A stretch of DNA of 64,000 nucleotides, taken from positions 5,229,297-5,293,296 of the forward strand of contig NC_133230.1 in assembly GCF_040436345.1 (NCBI RefSeq). The letters run 5' to 3'. Origin of the DNA: Pagrus major. Lineage: Eukaryota > Chordata > Actinopteri > Spariformes > Sparidae. Positions 10,958 through 22,872 of the stretch are shown here, piece by piece (positions within the stretch are counted from its first letter, which is position 1; the number at the start of each line of letters is the position of its first letter). The notes beneath the pieces were generated by a model, which saw only the letters and a list, made by a program, of their open reading frames with translations, was not told where the DNA came from and did no database searches. A program made the translations under genes and the position numbers.

Positions 10958-11393
10958 CTCTACTGGCACCACAGAAATACACTGCGCTGTCTTCAGATCG
11001 ACTCTTTGCCATTTTAAGACTTGACAGACTTTCCCCGTTACCGGTGATTTCATAAAAGTCTTTGAATTGATCTTCAACTTCTGCAGAAGTGTAACGTACA
11101 TGGCCAACTAGAGCCATATCTTTTTTCCCAGCAGACTGTTTATACCACTGGATCATGTTGAAATTAGTGTTTGAATGGTTGCAGGTCATCAGGACTTCTT
11201 CTCCAGCATGTTTGATCAGGGCAGTGGGAGTCTGTTGAACACTGTTTTCTGAGAGTTCTGCAAGAGACGTTTAAAATAAACAGCTTTAGTGACGAAAAAT
11301 AAAATGTACTGAAAATATTTAGGTAGGATTTAATGGAATTTTACCTGTTAAACAGAACGGCAGAGCTGCTAAATGTACGAGGAGTCTAATCAT
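10958..11393 (-). CDS. TRBV: TRB V segment V12, family F
   Basis: First of three F segments. Leader exon 11345-11393 (MIRLLVHLAALPFCLTG), V exon 10958-11257. The domain runs ELSENSVQQTPTALIKHAGE, Cys in CNHSNTNFNMIQW, WYKQSAGKKDMALVGHV, CDR2 RYTSAEVEDQF, and AVYFCGASR. Heptamer CACAGTG 10951-10957, 22-base spacer, nonamer 10920-10928. CGAS rather than CAAS at the end is diagnostic of the family. The gene is inserted between E cassettes together with the Tc1-like fragment upstream of it. Confidence 0.9.
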
Positions 11394-11572
11394 GATGGTA
11401 ACGCAGATGATGACTGCAAACAGAAGAGAGCTGCCTGGATGTGAAGGAGGAGGAGGAGTCGACATTATGGATCATCACATGTCTTCATCGGTGGTGTACA
11501 GGATCCTGCTGTGTTGGTTAAAGGGTAACTCAGTTATTTTTCAACCTGGACTCTATTTTCCTATATTTTTCC

Positions 11573-11913
11573 GACCTTCAGTCACAGGTGTCTTTATTCT
11601 ACAGTCAGTTGAGACACATTCACTGCACTCAGGTCATCTCCAATTCACTAATTGTGAGACTACTAGCACCAATTGGATGGACCTCTGTTGAATTGGGTCA
11701 GTCACTTTAAATCAAGTGAAAACTTATGCAATCACTTATTTTAAATCGTATAATTTTAATTAATTTACATTAAATTGTAGAACTTCTGTTCTCATTTCCA
11801 CATTAAAGGGTTTTTGTTTTGTATATTTTTTCTATATTGACCAGGATTATATTCATAAAAGCAATAAAAAGAGAAAACAATGAAGGTGGTGAATACTTTT
11901 TATAGGCACTGTA
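11573..11913 (-). repeat. Tc1/mariner-like transposon fragment
   Basis: About 340 bases that resemble the terminal region of a fish Tc1-like DNA transposon. On the plus strand one sees GGTGTCTTTATTCTACAG, then GGGTCAGTCACTTTAAAT, TTATGCAATCACTTATTTTA, and finally the terminal repeat ending GGCACTGTA. No transposase frame is present. The other two F segments carry the same fragment at the same distance, so it predates their duplication. Confidence 0.7.
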
Positions 11914-12105
11914 TGAGGCTGCATGTGGGAGGTAAAGTTTTGCATAGCTGCACATAAGAAACCTCCTATTATCATATCTGATTTGGATGAGAGGAAAGAC
12001 CAACATTGGTTAGACTGACTTATTCCAGGTGTAAGGGGCTGAAAGCTGTAATTGTGTGTGAGGAGGAGGTTTTTGTACAGAGGATCAGTGATATGTAGCA
12101 CTGTG

Positions 12106-12546
12106 GTAACTAGCAGCACAGAAGTAAACTGCACTGCTGCTCACTTTGAGTTCTTCAATTGTTAATGTGCAGTTTTGGTCCTTATTTGTGCTGCCTTCTA
12201 TCTTCACACCTGCTCCAGTCTCTGGATATCCCTTATTAAGATACATGTATCCCAGGAGCTGTAGTTGTCTGTTTGTCTGCTTGTACCAGAGGATTTGATT
12301 AAAGGTTGAAGAGGTGTGAAAACAGTTGATTTTGGCTTCTTTTCCTGGTTGGTTGAACATATGAGCTGGAGTCTGGTGGACTTGGTCACTTAAAGACAAA
12401 CCTGTTGAAAAATACCAAAAACAAGACATGGTAAAATTTAGTTACAGTTGAAAATAATATACTATAAACAGATGTTGTTAAAAACTCTTTATATTACCTG
12501 AGACCAGAATATAGTTCAAATGAATGCTTAATAATAAGAGGATCAT
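12106..12546 (-). CDS. TRBV: TRB V segment V13, family E1
   Basis: Leader exon 12498-12546 (MILLLLSIHLNYILVSG), V exon 12106-12401. CDR1 CFHTSSTFNQILW, CDR2 MYLNKGYPETG, end CAASY. Heptamer 12099-12105, nonamer 12068-12076, spacer 22. The germline CDR3 stub ends in Tyr, as in V15 only. Confidence 0.9.
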
Positions 12547-12740
12547 GTTGTCTTTTGTGTTTGGTAATAATTGTATTGATATGAAAGGCATTGTCAGTCT
12601 ATCAGTAGTTATACTGATTATTTCCACCCTCCTCTGTGAGTAGACCCTCCCATCAGCAAACCAACATGAAGGCATGAGGTGGGTGGTATCATGTGATAGG
12701 GAGGTTTTTGTACGGAGGATCAGTGATATGTGGCACTGTG

Positions 12741-13285
12741 TAATCTAGCAGCACAGAAGTAAACTGCACTGCTCTCCAGTTTGAGTCCTTGAATTGTTAA
12801 TGTGCAGTTCTTGTCTTTGTTTGCATTCCCTTCTATCTTCACAGTCTCTTCCACTCCAGTTTCTCCAGGAAATACACTTTCTCTATACATGTATCCCAGT
12901 AACTGTAGCTGTCTGTTCTTTGACATCTTGTACCAAAAGATTTGATCATAGCTTTGAATACTGTGGGAACAGGTTATTGTGGCTGTTTCTTGAGGTTTGT
13001 AGAACATCTGGGCTGGAATCTGTTTGATTTCGTCACTTGGAGAGGAACCTGTGTAAAGGGCGTAAAGAAAACAAATCAGGATACAGTCACTTAATAAGGA
13101 TGAATGGAAACAAGTGCAATAAACTGTCCTGTCTTTCATTACTTTAAAACCTTGATGCTTTCATTGAAGTAAATGAGCTTAATAGCAGCTTATTTGCAAA
13201 GAAAAACAACAAACATCAGACATTTCATTCCATTACCTGAAACCAGTATAACATACAAGGTTATGCAGTAGATGGCGATCAACAT
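12741..13285 (-). CDS. TRBV: TRB V segment V14, family E2
   Basis: Leader exon 13237-13285 (MLIAIYCITLYVILVSG, the most diverged E2 leader), V exon 12741-13048. CDR1 CSHSIQSYDQIFW, CDR2 MYRESVFPGETG, end CAARL. Heptamer 12734-12740, nonamer 12703-12711, spacer 22. The CDR2 is the same as in V05, but the framework 2 Cys of V05 is a normal Tyr here. Confidence 0.9.
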
Positions 13286-13829
13286 GTTGTATTTTCTGAC
13301 TGAATTTAAACTCAGTCTTGTTTCTGCTGCTGTTTTCATCACTATCCATTAATGTATGCTGATGATTCCCTCGTCATTTTATGTAAGTAAGTCCTCCAAT
13401 CAGAAAACCAAGGTGGGTGGAGGAGGTGTGAAGAAAAACGTCCAAGTCCCTCCTTTTTAGAGATGCACTGAGCTGCTCATCACATCCACTAAATGTTGTT
13501 GTTAAGGGTCCACAAAAAACGGATATGTACGTAAAGTCTTCCTAGAAATAACACAACGTTTACAAAGAACAACAGAATGATGTAAGTTTTAATTTATTTC
13601 TGCAAAACATATTTTACATGATGTTTAAATGATAAAATAAATACAAATGTTGCCTGTCCTCATTTATCAGTTCTATATAATGTGTCTTTATCAAAACTTA
13701 GATGTGGACAGGAAAGAAATGATCACATATCAACAGATCTGTGGAGAAACACTGCACCCTAATGGATAAAATAAGAATCTAATTGACTGGTGGTGAACCA
13801 GCTGTCTGATTATATATTTTTTGTGTATT

Positions 13830-13915
13830 TTTTTGTATATTGTCCAGGATTCTATTCATAAAAGCAATAAAAGGGGAAACAATTAAGGGCGTGAATACTT
13901 TTTATAGGCACTGTA
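13830..13915 (-). repeat. Tc1/mariner-like inverted-repeat end (fossil)
   Basis: The same terminal repeat, with intact CACTGTA tip on the plus strand, in the 3' flank of V15. Confidence 0.65.
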
Positions 13916-14109
13916 TGAGGCTGGATGTGGCAGGTAAAGTTTTGCAGAGCAGCGCATAAGAAACCTCCTATTATCATATCTGATTTGGATGAGAGGGAAG
14001 ACCAACATTGGTTAGACTGGCTTATTCCAGGTGTAAGGGGCTGAAAGCTGTAATTGTGTGTGTGATGAGGAGGTTTTTGTACGGAGGATCAGTGATATGT
14101 AGCACTGTG

Positions 14110-14550
14110 GTAACTAGCAGCACAGAAGTAAACTGCACTGCTGTTCAGTTTGAGTCCTTGAATTGTTAATGTGCAGTTTTGGTCCTGGTTTGCACTGCCT
14201 TCTATCTTCACACCTGCACCAGTCTCTGGATCTCCATTACCAACCATGTATCCCAGGAACTGTAGTTGTCTGTTTGTCTGCTTGTACCAGAAGATTCGAT
14301 TATAGCCTGAAATGGTGTGAAAACAGTTGATTTTGGCTTCTCCTCCTAGTTGGTTGAACATATGAGCTGGAGTCTGGTGGACTTGGTCACTTAAAGACAA
14401 ACCTGTTGAAAATACCAAAAATGTAAAGCTCATTTGCTGCGACAATAGCTGAAAATAATATACTATAAACAGATGTTGTTAAAAACTCTTGATGATATCA
14501 CCTGCAACCAGAATATTGTTCAAATGAATGCTTAGGAATAGGAGGATCAT
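14110..14550 (-). CDS. TRBV: TRB V segment V15, family E1
   Basis: Leader exon 14502-14550 (MILLFLSIHLNNILVAG), V exon 14110-14402. CDR1 CFHTISGYNRIFW, CDR2 MVGNGDPETG, end CAASY. Heptamer 14103-14109, nonamer 14072-14080, spacer 22. Another E1 (V16) follows upstream, so this cassette is E1-E1-E2. Confidence 0.9.
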
Positions 14551-14744
14551 GTTGTCTTTTGTGTTTGGTAATAATTGTATTGATATGAAAGGTATTGTCA
14601 GTCTATCAGTAGTTATACGGATTATTTCCACCCTCCTCTGTGAGAAGACCCTCCTATCAGCAAACCAACATGAAGTCATGAGGTGGGTGGTGTCATGTGA
14701 TAGGGAGGTTTTTGTACGGAGGATCAGTGATATGTGGCACTGTG

Positions 14745-15199
14745 TAATCTAGCAGCACAGAAGTAAACTGCACTGCTTTTCAGTTTGAGTTCTTCAATTG
14801 TTAATGTGCAGTTTTCGTCTTTCTCTGCACCGCCGTCTATCTTCACACCTACTCCAGTCTCTGGATTCCCATTATTAAGATACATGTTTCCCAGGAACTG
14901 TAGTTGTCCGTTTGTCTGCTTGTACCAGAGGATTTGATCAAAGGTTGAAGAGGTGTGAAAACAGTTGATTTTGGCTTCTTTTCCTGGTTGGTTGAACACA
15001 TCAGCTGGAGTCTGGTGGACTTGGTCACTTAAAGACAAACCTGTTGAAAAATACCAAAATCAAGACATAGTTAAATGTAGTAAGAGCTGAAAATAGCCGA
15101 AAAATAATATACTATAAACAGATGTTGTTAAAAACTTTTGATGATATCACCTGAAACCAGAATATAGTTCAAATGAATGCTTAGGAATAAGAGGATCAT
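14745..15199 (-). CDS. TRBV: TRB V segment V16, family E1
   Basis: Leader exon 15151-15199, V exon 14745-15040. CDR1 CFHTSSTFDQILW, CDR2 MYLNNGNPETG preceded by LGN in place of LGY, end CAARL. Heptamer 14738-14744, nonamer 14707-14715, spacer 22. Its 3' flank is of the E2 kind (short, no Tc1 end), which suggests that it replaced an E2 segment by unequal exchange. Confidence 0.9.
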
Positions 15200-15392
15200 G
15201 TTGTCTTTTGTGTTTGGTAATAATTGTATTGATATGAAAGGTATTGTCAGTCTATCAGTAGTTATACTGATTATTTCCACCCTCCTCTGTGAGTAGACCT
15301 TCCCATCAGCAAACCAACATGAAGGCACGAGGTGGTGGTGTCATGTGATAGGGAGGTTTTTGTACGGAGGATCAGTGATATGTGGCACTGTG

Positions 15393-15929
15393 TAATCTAG
15401 CAGCACAGAAGTAAACTGCACTGCTCTTCAGTTTGAGTCCTTGAATTGTTAATGTGCAGTTCTTGTCTTTGTTTGCATTCCCTTCTATCTTCACAGTCTC
15501 TTCCACTCCAGTTTCTCCAGGAGATGCACTGTCTCTAAGCATGTATCCCAGTAACTGTAGCTGTCTGTTCTTTGACGTCTTGTACCAAAGGATTTGATCA
15601 TAGCTTTGTATACTGTGGGAACAGGTTATTGTGGCTGTTTCTTGAGGTTTGTAGAACGTCTGGGCTGGACTCTGTTTGATTTGGTCGCTTGGAGAGGAAC
15701 CTGTGTAAAAGGCATCAACAAAACAAATCAGGATACACTCACTTATTAAGGATGCATGGAAACAAGTGCAATAAACTGTCCTGTCTTTCATTACTTTATA
15801 ACCTGGATGCTTTCATTGAATCTCTAGTTTAAATGATCTTAACAGACAAAGACTGAACATCAGACGTTTTATTCCATTACCTGAAACCAGTATAACATTC
15901 AAGGTTATGCAGCAGACGGCGATCAACAT
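15393..15929 (-). CDS. TRBV: TRB V segment V17, family E2
   Basis: Leader exon 15881-15929, V exon 15393-15700. CDR1 CSHSIQSYDQILW, CDR2 MLRDSASPGETG, end CAARL. Heptamer 15386-15392, nonamer 15355-15363, spacer 22. Intact. Confidence 0.9.
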
Positions 15930-16573
15930 GTTGTATTTTCTGACTGAATTTAAACTCAGTCTTGTTTCTGCTGCTGTTTTTCATCACTATCCATGCATGT
16001 ATGCTGATGATTCGCTCCTTATTTTATGTAAATAAGTCCTCCAATCAGAAAACCAAGGTGGGTGGCGGAGGTGTGAAGAAAAATGTCAGTCCCTCCTTTT
16101 TAGAGACGCACTGAGCTGCTCATCACATCCACTAAATCTTGTTGTTAAAGCTCCACAAAAAAAGTTATGTAGGTAAAGTCTAACTAGAAATAACAGACTG
16201 TTAACTTTATAACAAAGAACAACAGAATGATTTATGTTTTAATTAATTTCTGCAAAACATATTTTACATCACGTTCAGTTGATCAAATGAATACAAATAT
16301 TGTCTGTTCATATTTATTATTCTATGTAATGTGTCTTTATCAAAACTTGGATGTGGACAGAAAGGAAATGATCAAATATCAACAGATCTGTGGAGAAACA
16401 CTGCACCCTAACGGATAAAATAAGAATCTAACTGCCTGGTGGTGAAACAGCTGTCTGATATCAAACATTCACAGTGTGGTTAGTTTTTTTTTATGTGGTA
16501 ATTTGTGTTATTGTGTAAGCTGCTGTGTCTGAGGAGGTTTTTGTAGAAGGAGGAGGATTTCTGTACCACTGTG

Positions 16574-17008
16574 CTCTACTGGCACCACAGAAATACACTG
16601 CGCTGTCTTCAGATCGAGTCTTTGCAAACTTAAGACTTGACAGACTTCCCCCGTTACCAGTGACTTCACAAAAGTCTTTGAATTGATCTTCAACTTTTGC
16701 AGAAGTGGTAAGTACATAGCCAACTAGAGCCATATCTTTTTTCCCAGCAGACTGTTTATACCACTGGATCATGTTAAAATTAGTGTTTGAATGGTTGCAG
16801 GTCATCAGGACTTCTTCTCCAGCATGTTTGATCAGGGCAGTGGAAGTCTGTTGAACACTGTTTTTTGAGAGTTCTGCAAGAGACATTTAAAATAAACATC
16901 TTTAGTGAAGAAAATAAAATGTACTGAAAATATTTAGGCAGGATTCAATGGAATTTTACCTGTTAAACAGAACGGCAGAGCTGCTAAATGTAAGAGGAGT
17001 CTAATCAT
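16574..17008 (-). CDS. TRBV: TRB V segment V18, family F
   Basis: Leader exon 16960-17008 (MIRLLLHLAALPFCLTG), V exon 16574-16873. CDR1 CNHSNTNFNMIQW, identical to V12 and V23; CDR2 VLTTSAKVEDQF; end CGASR. Heptamer 16567-16573, nonamer 16536-16544, spacer 22. Differences from V12 cluster in CDR2. Confidence 0.9.
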
Positions 17009-17190
17009 GATGGTAACGCAGATGATGACTGCAAACAGAAGAGAGCTGCCTGGATGTAAAGGAGGAGGAGGAGGAGTCGACATTATGGATCATCACATGT
17101 CTTCATCGGTGGTGTACAGGACCCTGCTGTGTTGGTTAAAGGGTAACTCAGTTATTTTTCAACCTGGACTCTATTTTCCTATATTTTTCC

Positions 17191-17531
17191 GACCTTCAGT
17201 CACAGGTGTCTTTATACTACAGTCAGTTGAGACACATTCACTGCACTCAGGTCATCTCCAATTCACTAATTGTGAGACTACTGGCACCAATTGGATGGAC
17301 CTCTGTTGAATTGGGTCAGACACTTTATATCAAGTGAATACTTATGCAATCACTTATTTTAAATCGTATAGTTTTAATTAATTTACCTTAAATTGTAGAA
17401 CTTCTGTTCTCACTTCCACATTAAAGGGTTTTTGTTTTGTATATTTTTTCTATATTGACCAGGATTATATTCATAAAAGCAATAAAAAGAGAAAACAATG
17501 AAGGTGGTGAATACTTTTTATAGGCACTGTA
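17191..17531 (-). repeat. Tc1/mariner-like transposon fragment
   Basis: Second copy of the F-linked fragment, close to the one at 11573-11913 and with the same ends. Confidence 0.7.
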
Positions 17532-17723
17532 TGAGGCTGCATGTGGGAGGTAAAGTTTTGCATAGCTGCACATAAGAAACCTCCTATTATCATATCTGAT
17601 TTGGATGAGAGGAAAGACCAACATTGGTTAGACTGGCTTATTCCAGGTGTAAGGGGCTGAAAGCTGTAATTGTGTGTGATGAGGAGGTTTTTGTACGGAG
17701 GATCAGTGATATGTAGCACTGTG

Positions 17724-18174
17724 TAATCTAGCAGCACATAAGTAAACTGCACTGCTCTTCAGGTTGATTTCTTCAATTGTTAATGTGCAGTTTTGGTCCT
17801 TGTTTGCACCGCCGTCTATCTTCACACCTGCTCCAGTCTCTGGATATCCATTAACATACATGTATCCCAGGAACTGTAGTTGTCTGTTTGTCTGCCTGTA
17901 CCAGAGGATTTGATCAAAGGTTGAAGAGGTGTGAAAACAGTTGATTTTGGCTTCTTTTCCTGGGTGGTTGAACACATCAGCTGGAGTCTGGTGGACTTGA
18001 TCACTTAAAGACAAACCTGTTGAAAAATACCAAAATCAAGACATAGTTAAATGTAGTAAGAGCTGAAAATAGCTGAAAATAATATACTATAAACAGATGT
18101 TGTTAAAAACTCTTGATGATATCACCTGATACCAGAATATAGTTCAAATGAATGCTTAGGAATAAGAGGATCAT
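17724..18174 (-). CDS. TRBV: TRB V segment V19, family E1
   Basis: Leader exon 18126-18174, V exon 17724-18016. CDR1 CFHTSSTFDQILW, CDR2 MYVNGYPETG. Heptamer 17717-17723, nonamer 17686-17694, spacer 22. Oddity: the motif before the second Cys is AVYLCAARL, with Leu for the Phe found in all sister segments. The cysteine itself is kept, so folding is probably not lost. Confidence 0.88.
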
Positions 18175-18368
18175 GTTGTCTTTTGTGTTTGGTAATAATT
18201 GTATTGATATGAAAGATATTGTCAGTCTATCAGTAGTTCTACTGATTATTTCCAACCTCCTCTGTGAGTAGACCCTCCTATCAGCAAACCAACATGAAGG
18301 CATGAGGTGGGTGGTGTCATGTGATTGGGAGGTTTTTGTACGGAGGATCAGTGATATGTGGCACTGTG

Positions 18369-18905
18369 TAATCTAGCAGCACAGAAGTAAACTGCACTGC
18401 TCTCCAGTTTGAGTCCTTGAATTGTTAATGTGCAGTTCTTGTCTTTGTTTGCGTTCCCTTCTATCTTCACAGTCTCTTCCACTCCAGTTTGTCCAGGAGA
18501 TGCACTGTCTCCATACATGTATCCCAGTAACTGTAGCTGTCTGTTCTTTGATGTCTTGTACCAAAGGATTTGATTATAGCTTTGAATACTGTGGGAACAG
18601 GTTATTGTGGCTGTTTCTTGAGGTTTGTAGAACGTCTGGGCTGGAATCTGTTTGATTTGGTCGCTTGGAGAGGAACCTGTGTAAAAGGCATCAAGAAAAC
18701 AAATCAGGATACACTCACTTATTAAGGACGAATGGAAACAAGTGCAATAAACTGTCCTGTCTTTCATTTCTTTAAAACCTTGATGCTTTCATTGAATCTC
18801 TAGTTTAAATGAGCTGAACAGAGAAAGAACAAACATGAGACATTTCATTCCATTACCTGAAACCAGTATAACATTCAAGGTTATGCAGCAGACAGCGATC
18901 AACAT
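18369..18905 (-). CDS. TRBV: TRB V segment V20, family E2
   Basis: Leader exon 18857-18905, V exon 18369-18676. CDR1 CSHSIQSYNQILW, CDR2 MYGDSASPGQTG (Gln for the usual Glu), end CAARL. Heptamer 18362-18368, nonamer 18331-18339, spacer 22. Its promoter region is duplicated in tandem just upstream. Confidence 0.9.
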
Positions 18906-18932
18906 GTTGTGTTTTCTGACCGACTTTAAACT

Positions 18933-19272
18933 CAGTCTTGTTTCTGCTGCTGTTTTCATCAATATCAATGCATCTATGCTGATGATTCCTCCTAGTTTTA
19001 TGTAAGTAAGTCCTCCAATCAGAAAACCAAGGTGGGTGGCGGAGGTGTGAAGAAAAACGTGCAAGTCCCTCCTTTTTAGAGACATACTGAGCTGCTCATG
19101 TACAGTCTTGTTTCTGCTGCTGTTTTGATCACTATCCATGCATGTATGCTGATGATTCCCTACTGATTTTATGTAAGTAAGTCCTCCAATCAGAAAACCA
19201 AGGTGGGTGGCGGAGGTGTGAAGAAAAACGTCCAAGTCCCTCCTTTTTAGAGACGCACTGAGCTGCTCATCA
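18933..19272 (-). repeat. Tandem duplication of an E2 promoter
   Basis: Two copies of about 170 bases, 18933-19102 and 19103-19272. Both begin CAGTCTTGTTTCTGCTG and both carry the CCAATCAG box and the CTTTTTAGAGAC stretch. V20 therefore has two upstream regions in series. Small differences, such as TCAATATCAATGCATC against TCACTATCCATGCATG, show that the duplication is not brand new. Confidence 0.75.
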
Positions 19273-19629
19273 CATCCACTAAATGTTGTTCTTAAAGCGC
19301 CACAAAAGAAAGTTATGGAGGTAAAGTCTAACTAGAAATAACAGACTGATACTTTATTACAAAGAACAACAGAATGATCTAAGTTTTAATTCATTTCTGC
19401 AAAACATATTTTACATCAAGCTCAGTTGATAAAATGAATACAAATGTTGTCTGTCCATATTTATCAGTTCTATATAATGTGTCTTTATCAAAACTTGGAT
19501 GCAGACAGAAAAGAAATGACCACATATCAACAGATCTGTGAAGAAACACTGCACCCTTACTGACAAAATAAGAATTTAACTGCCTGGTGGTGAACCAGCT
19601 GTCTGATTGTATATTTTTTTTGTATACTT

Positions 19630-19711
19630 TTTGTATATTGACCGGGATTATATTTGTAAAAGCAATAAAAGGGGGAAACGATTGGGGAGTGAATACTTTT
19701 TATAGGCACTA
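19630..19711 (-). repeat. Tc1/mariner-like inverted-repeat end (fossil)
   Basis: Same terminal repeat, tip GGCACTA on the plus strand, in the 3' flank of V21. Confidence 0.6.
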
Positions 19712-19905
19712 TATGAGGCTGGGTGTGGCAGGTAAAGTTTTGCATAGCAGCACATAAGAAACCTCCTATTATCATATCTGATTTGGATGAGAGGGAAGAC
19801 CAACATTGGTTAGACTGGCTTATTCCAGGTGTAAGGGGCTGAAAGCTGTAATTGTCTGTGACGAGGAGGTTTTTGTACGGAGGATCAGTGATATGTAGCA
19901 CTGTG

Positions 19906-20355
19906 TAAACTAGCAGCACAGAAGTAAACTGCACTGCTCTCCAGTTTGAGTCCTTCAATTGTTAATGTGCAGTTTTGGTCCTTGTTTGCACCGCCGTCTA
20001 TCTTCACACCTGCTCCAGTCTCTGGATTTCCATCAACAAACATGTATCCCAGGAACTGTAGTTGTCTGTTTGTCTGCTTGTACCAGAGGATTCGGTCAAA
20101 GGTTGAAATGGTGTGAAAACAGTTGATTTTGGCTTCTCCTCCTGGTTGGTTGAACATATCAGCTGGAGTCTGATGGACTTGGTCACTTAAAGACAAACCT
20201 GTTGAAAATATCAAAGACAAGACATGATTAAAAGGAGTAACAGCTGAAAATGGCTGAAAATAATATACTATTACCAGATGTTGTTTAAAACTCTTGATGA
20301 TATTACCTGAAACCAGAATATAGTTCAAATGAATGCTTAGGAATAAGAGGATCAT
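19906..20355 (-). CDS. TRBV: TRB V segment V21, family E1
   Basis: Leader exon 20307-20355, V exon 19906-20198. CDR1 CFHTISTFDRILW, CDR2 MFVDGNPETG, end CAASL. Heptamer 19899-19905, nonamer 19868-19876, spacer 22. As in V06, the 108-base intron is in frame and open, so one frame runs from well upstream of the ATG to the recombination signal. Confidence 0.9.
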
Positions 20356-20549
20356 GTTGTCTTTTGTGTTTGGTAATAATTGTATTGATATGAAAGATAT
20401 TGTCAGTCTATCAGTAGTTCTACTGATTATTTCCACCCTCCTCTGTGAGTAGACCCTCCTATCAGCAAACCAACATGAAGGCATGAGGTGGGTGGTGTCA
20501 TGTGATTGGGAGGTTTTTGTACAGAGGATCAGTGATATGTGGCACTGTG

Positions 20550-21099
20550 TAATCTAGCAGCACAGAAGTAAACTGCACTGCTGTTCAGTTTGAGTCCTTG
20601 AATTGTTAATGTGCAGTTCTTGTCTTTGTTTGCATTCCCTTCTATCTTCACAGTCTCTTCCACTCCAGTTTCTCCAGGAGATGCACTGCCTTCAACCATG
20701 TATCCCAGTAACTGTAGCTGTCTGTTCTTTGACGTCTTGTACCAAAGGATTACATTATAGTTTTGAATACTGTGGGAACAGGTTATTGTGGCTGTTTCTT
20801 GAGGTTTGTAGAACGTCTGGGCTTGAATCTGTTTGATTTTGTCACTTGGAGAGGAACCTGTGTGAAAGGCATCAACAAAACAGATCAGGATACAGTTACT
20901 TAAGGATGAATGGAAACAAGTGCAATAAACTGTCCTGTCTTTCAATACTTTATAACCTTGGTGCTTGCATTGAACCCTAGTTGTAAATGAGCTTAACAGC
21001 AGCTTATTTGTAAAGAGAAAGAACAAACATCAGACATTTCATTCCATTACCTGAAACCAGTATAACATTCAAGGTTATGCAGCAGACAACGATCAACAT
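20550..21099 (-). CDS. TRBV: TRB V segment V22, family E2
   Basis: Leader exon 21051-21099, V exon 20550-20857. The mature start is SDKIKQIQAQ, where relatives have SDQIKQIPAQ. CDR1 CSHSIQNYNVILW, CDR2 MVEGSASPGETG, end CAARL. Heptamer 20543-20549, nonamer 20512-20520, spacer 22. CDR1 matches the V05 type and CDR2 the V09 type, which fits exchange between E2 members. Confidence 0.9.
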
Positions 21100-21728
21100 G
21101 TTGTGTTTTCTGACTGAATTTAAACTCAGTCTTGTTTCTGCTGCTGTTTTCATCAATATCCATGCATGTATGCTGATGATTCCCTCCTCATTTTATGTAA
21201 GTAAGTCCTCCAATCAGAAAACCAAGGTGGGTGGCGGAGGTGTGAAGAAAAACGTCCAAGTCCCTCCTTTTTAGAGACGCACTGAGCTGCTCATCACATC
21301 CACTAAATGTTGTTAAAGCTCCACAAAAAAAGTCTAACTAGAAATAACAGGCTGTTAACTTTATTACAAAGAACACCAGAATGATGTAAGCTTTAATTCA
21401 TTCATGCAAAACATATTTTACATCATGTTCAAATGATAAAATAAATACACATGTTGTCTGTTCATATTTATTATTCTATGTAATGTGTCTTTATCGAAAC
21501 TTGGATGTGGACAGAAAGGAAATGATCACATATCAACAGATCTGTGGAGAAACACTGCACCCTAACGGATAAAATAAGAATCTGACTGCCTGGTGGTGAA
21601 CCAGCTGTCTGATATCAAACATTCACAGTGTGGTTAGTTTTTTGTTCATGTGGTAATTTGTGTTTTTGTGTAACCTGCTATGTCTGAGGAGGTTTTTGTA
21701 GAGGGAGGAGGATTTCTGTACCACTGTG

Positions 21729-22160
21729 CTCTACTGGCACCACAGAAATACACTGCGCTGTCTTCAGATCGACTCTTTGCAAACTTAAGACTTGACAGAC
21801 TTCCCCCGTTACCAGTAATTTCACAAAAGTCTTTGAATTGATCTTCAACTTTTGCAGTGACACGTACATGGCCAACTAGAGCCATATCTTTTTTCCCAGC
21901 AGTCAGTTTATACCACTGGATCATGTTAAAATTAGTGTTTGAATGGTTGCAGGTCATCAGGACTTCTTCTCCAGCATGTTTGATCAGGGCAGTGGGAGTC
22001 TGTTGAACACTGTTTTCTGAGAGTTCTGCAAGAGACGTTTAAAATAAACAGCTTTAGTGACGAAAATAAAATGTACTGAAAATATTTAGGTAGGATTTAA
22101 TGGAATTTTACCTGTTAAACAGAACGGAAGAGCTGCTAAATGTACGAGGAGTCTAATCAT
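21729..22160 (-). CDS. TRBV: TRB V segment V23, family F
   Basis: Leader exon 22112-22160, V exon 21729-22025. CDR1 CNHSNTNFNMIQW, framework 2 WYKLTAGKKDMALVGHV, CDR2 RVTAKVEDQF (one residue shorter than V12 and V18), end CGASR. Heptamer 21722-21728, nonamer 21691-21699, spacer 22. Confidence 0.9.
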
Positions 22161-22339
22161 GATGGTAACGCAGATGATGACTGCAAACAGAAGAGAGCTG
22201 CCTGGATGTAAAGGAGGAGGAGGAGTCGACATTATGGATCATCACATGTCTTCATCGGTGGTGTACAGGATCCTGCTGTGTTGGTTAAAGGGTAACTCAG
22301 TTATTTTTTAACCTGGACTCTATTTTCCTATATTTTTCC

Positions 22340-22680
22340 GACCTTCAGTCACAGATGTCTTTATACTACAATCAGTTGAGACACATTCACTGCACTCAGG
22401 TCATCTCCATTTCTCTAATTGTGAGACTACTAGCACCAATTGGATGGACCTCTGTTGAATTGGGTCAGTCACTTTAAATCAAGTGAAAACTTATGCAATC
22501 ACTTATTTTAAATCGTATAATTTTAATTAATTTACATTAAATTGTAGAACTTCTGTTCTCACTTCCACATTAAAGGGTTTTTGTTTTGTATATTTTTTCT
22601 ATATTGACCAGGATTATATTCATAAAAGCAATAAAAAGAGAAAACAATTAAGGGGGTGAATCGTTTTTATAGGCCCTGTA
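22340..22680 (-). repeat. Tc1/mariner-like transposon fragment
   Basis: Third copy of the F-linked fragment. Its terminal repeat is more worn (GTGAATCGTTTTTATAGGCC) than in the other two. Confidence 0.65.
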
Positions 22681-22872
22681 TGAGGCTGCATGTGGGAGGT
22701 AAAGTTTTGCATAGCTACACATAAGAAACCTCCTATTATCATATCTGATTTGGATGAGAGGGAAGACCAACATTGGTTAGACTGGCTTATTCCAGGTGTA
22801 AGGGGCTGAAAGCTGTTATTGTATGTGATGAGGAGGTTTTTGTACGGAGGATCAGTGATATGTAGCACTGTG

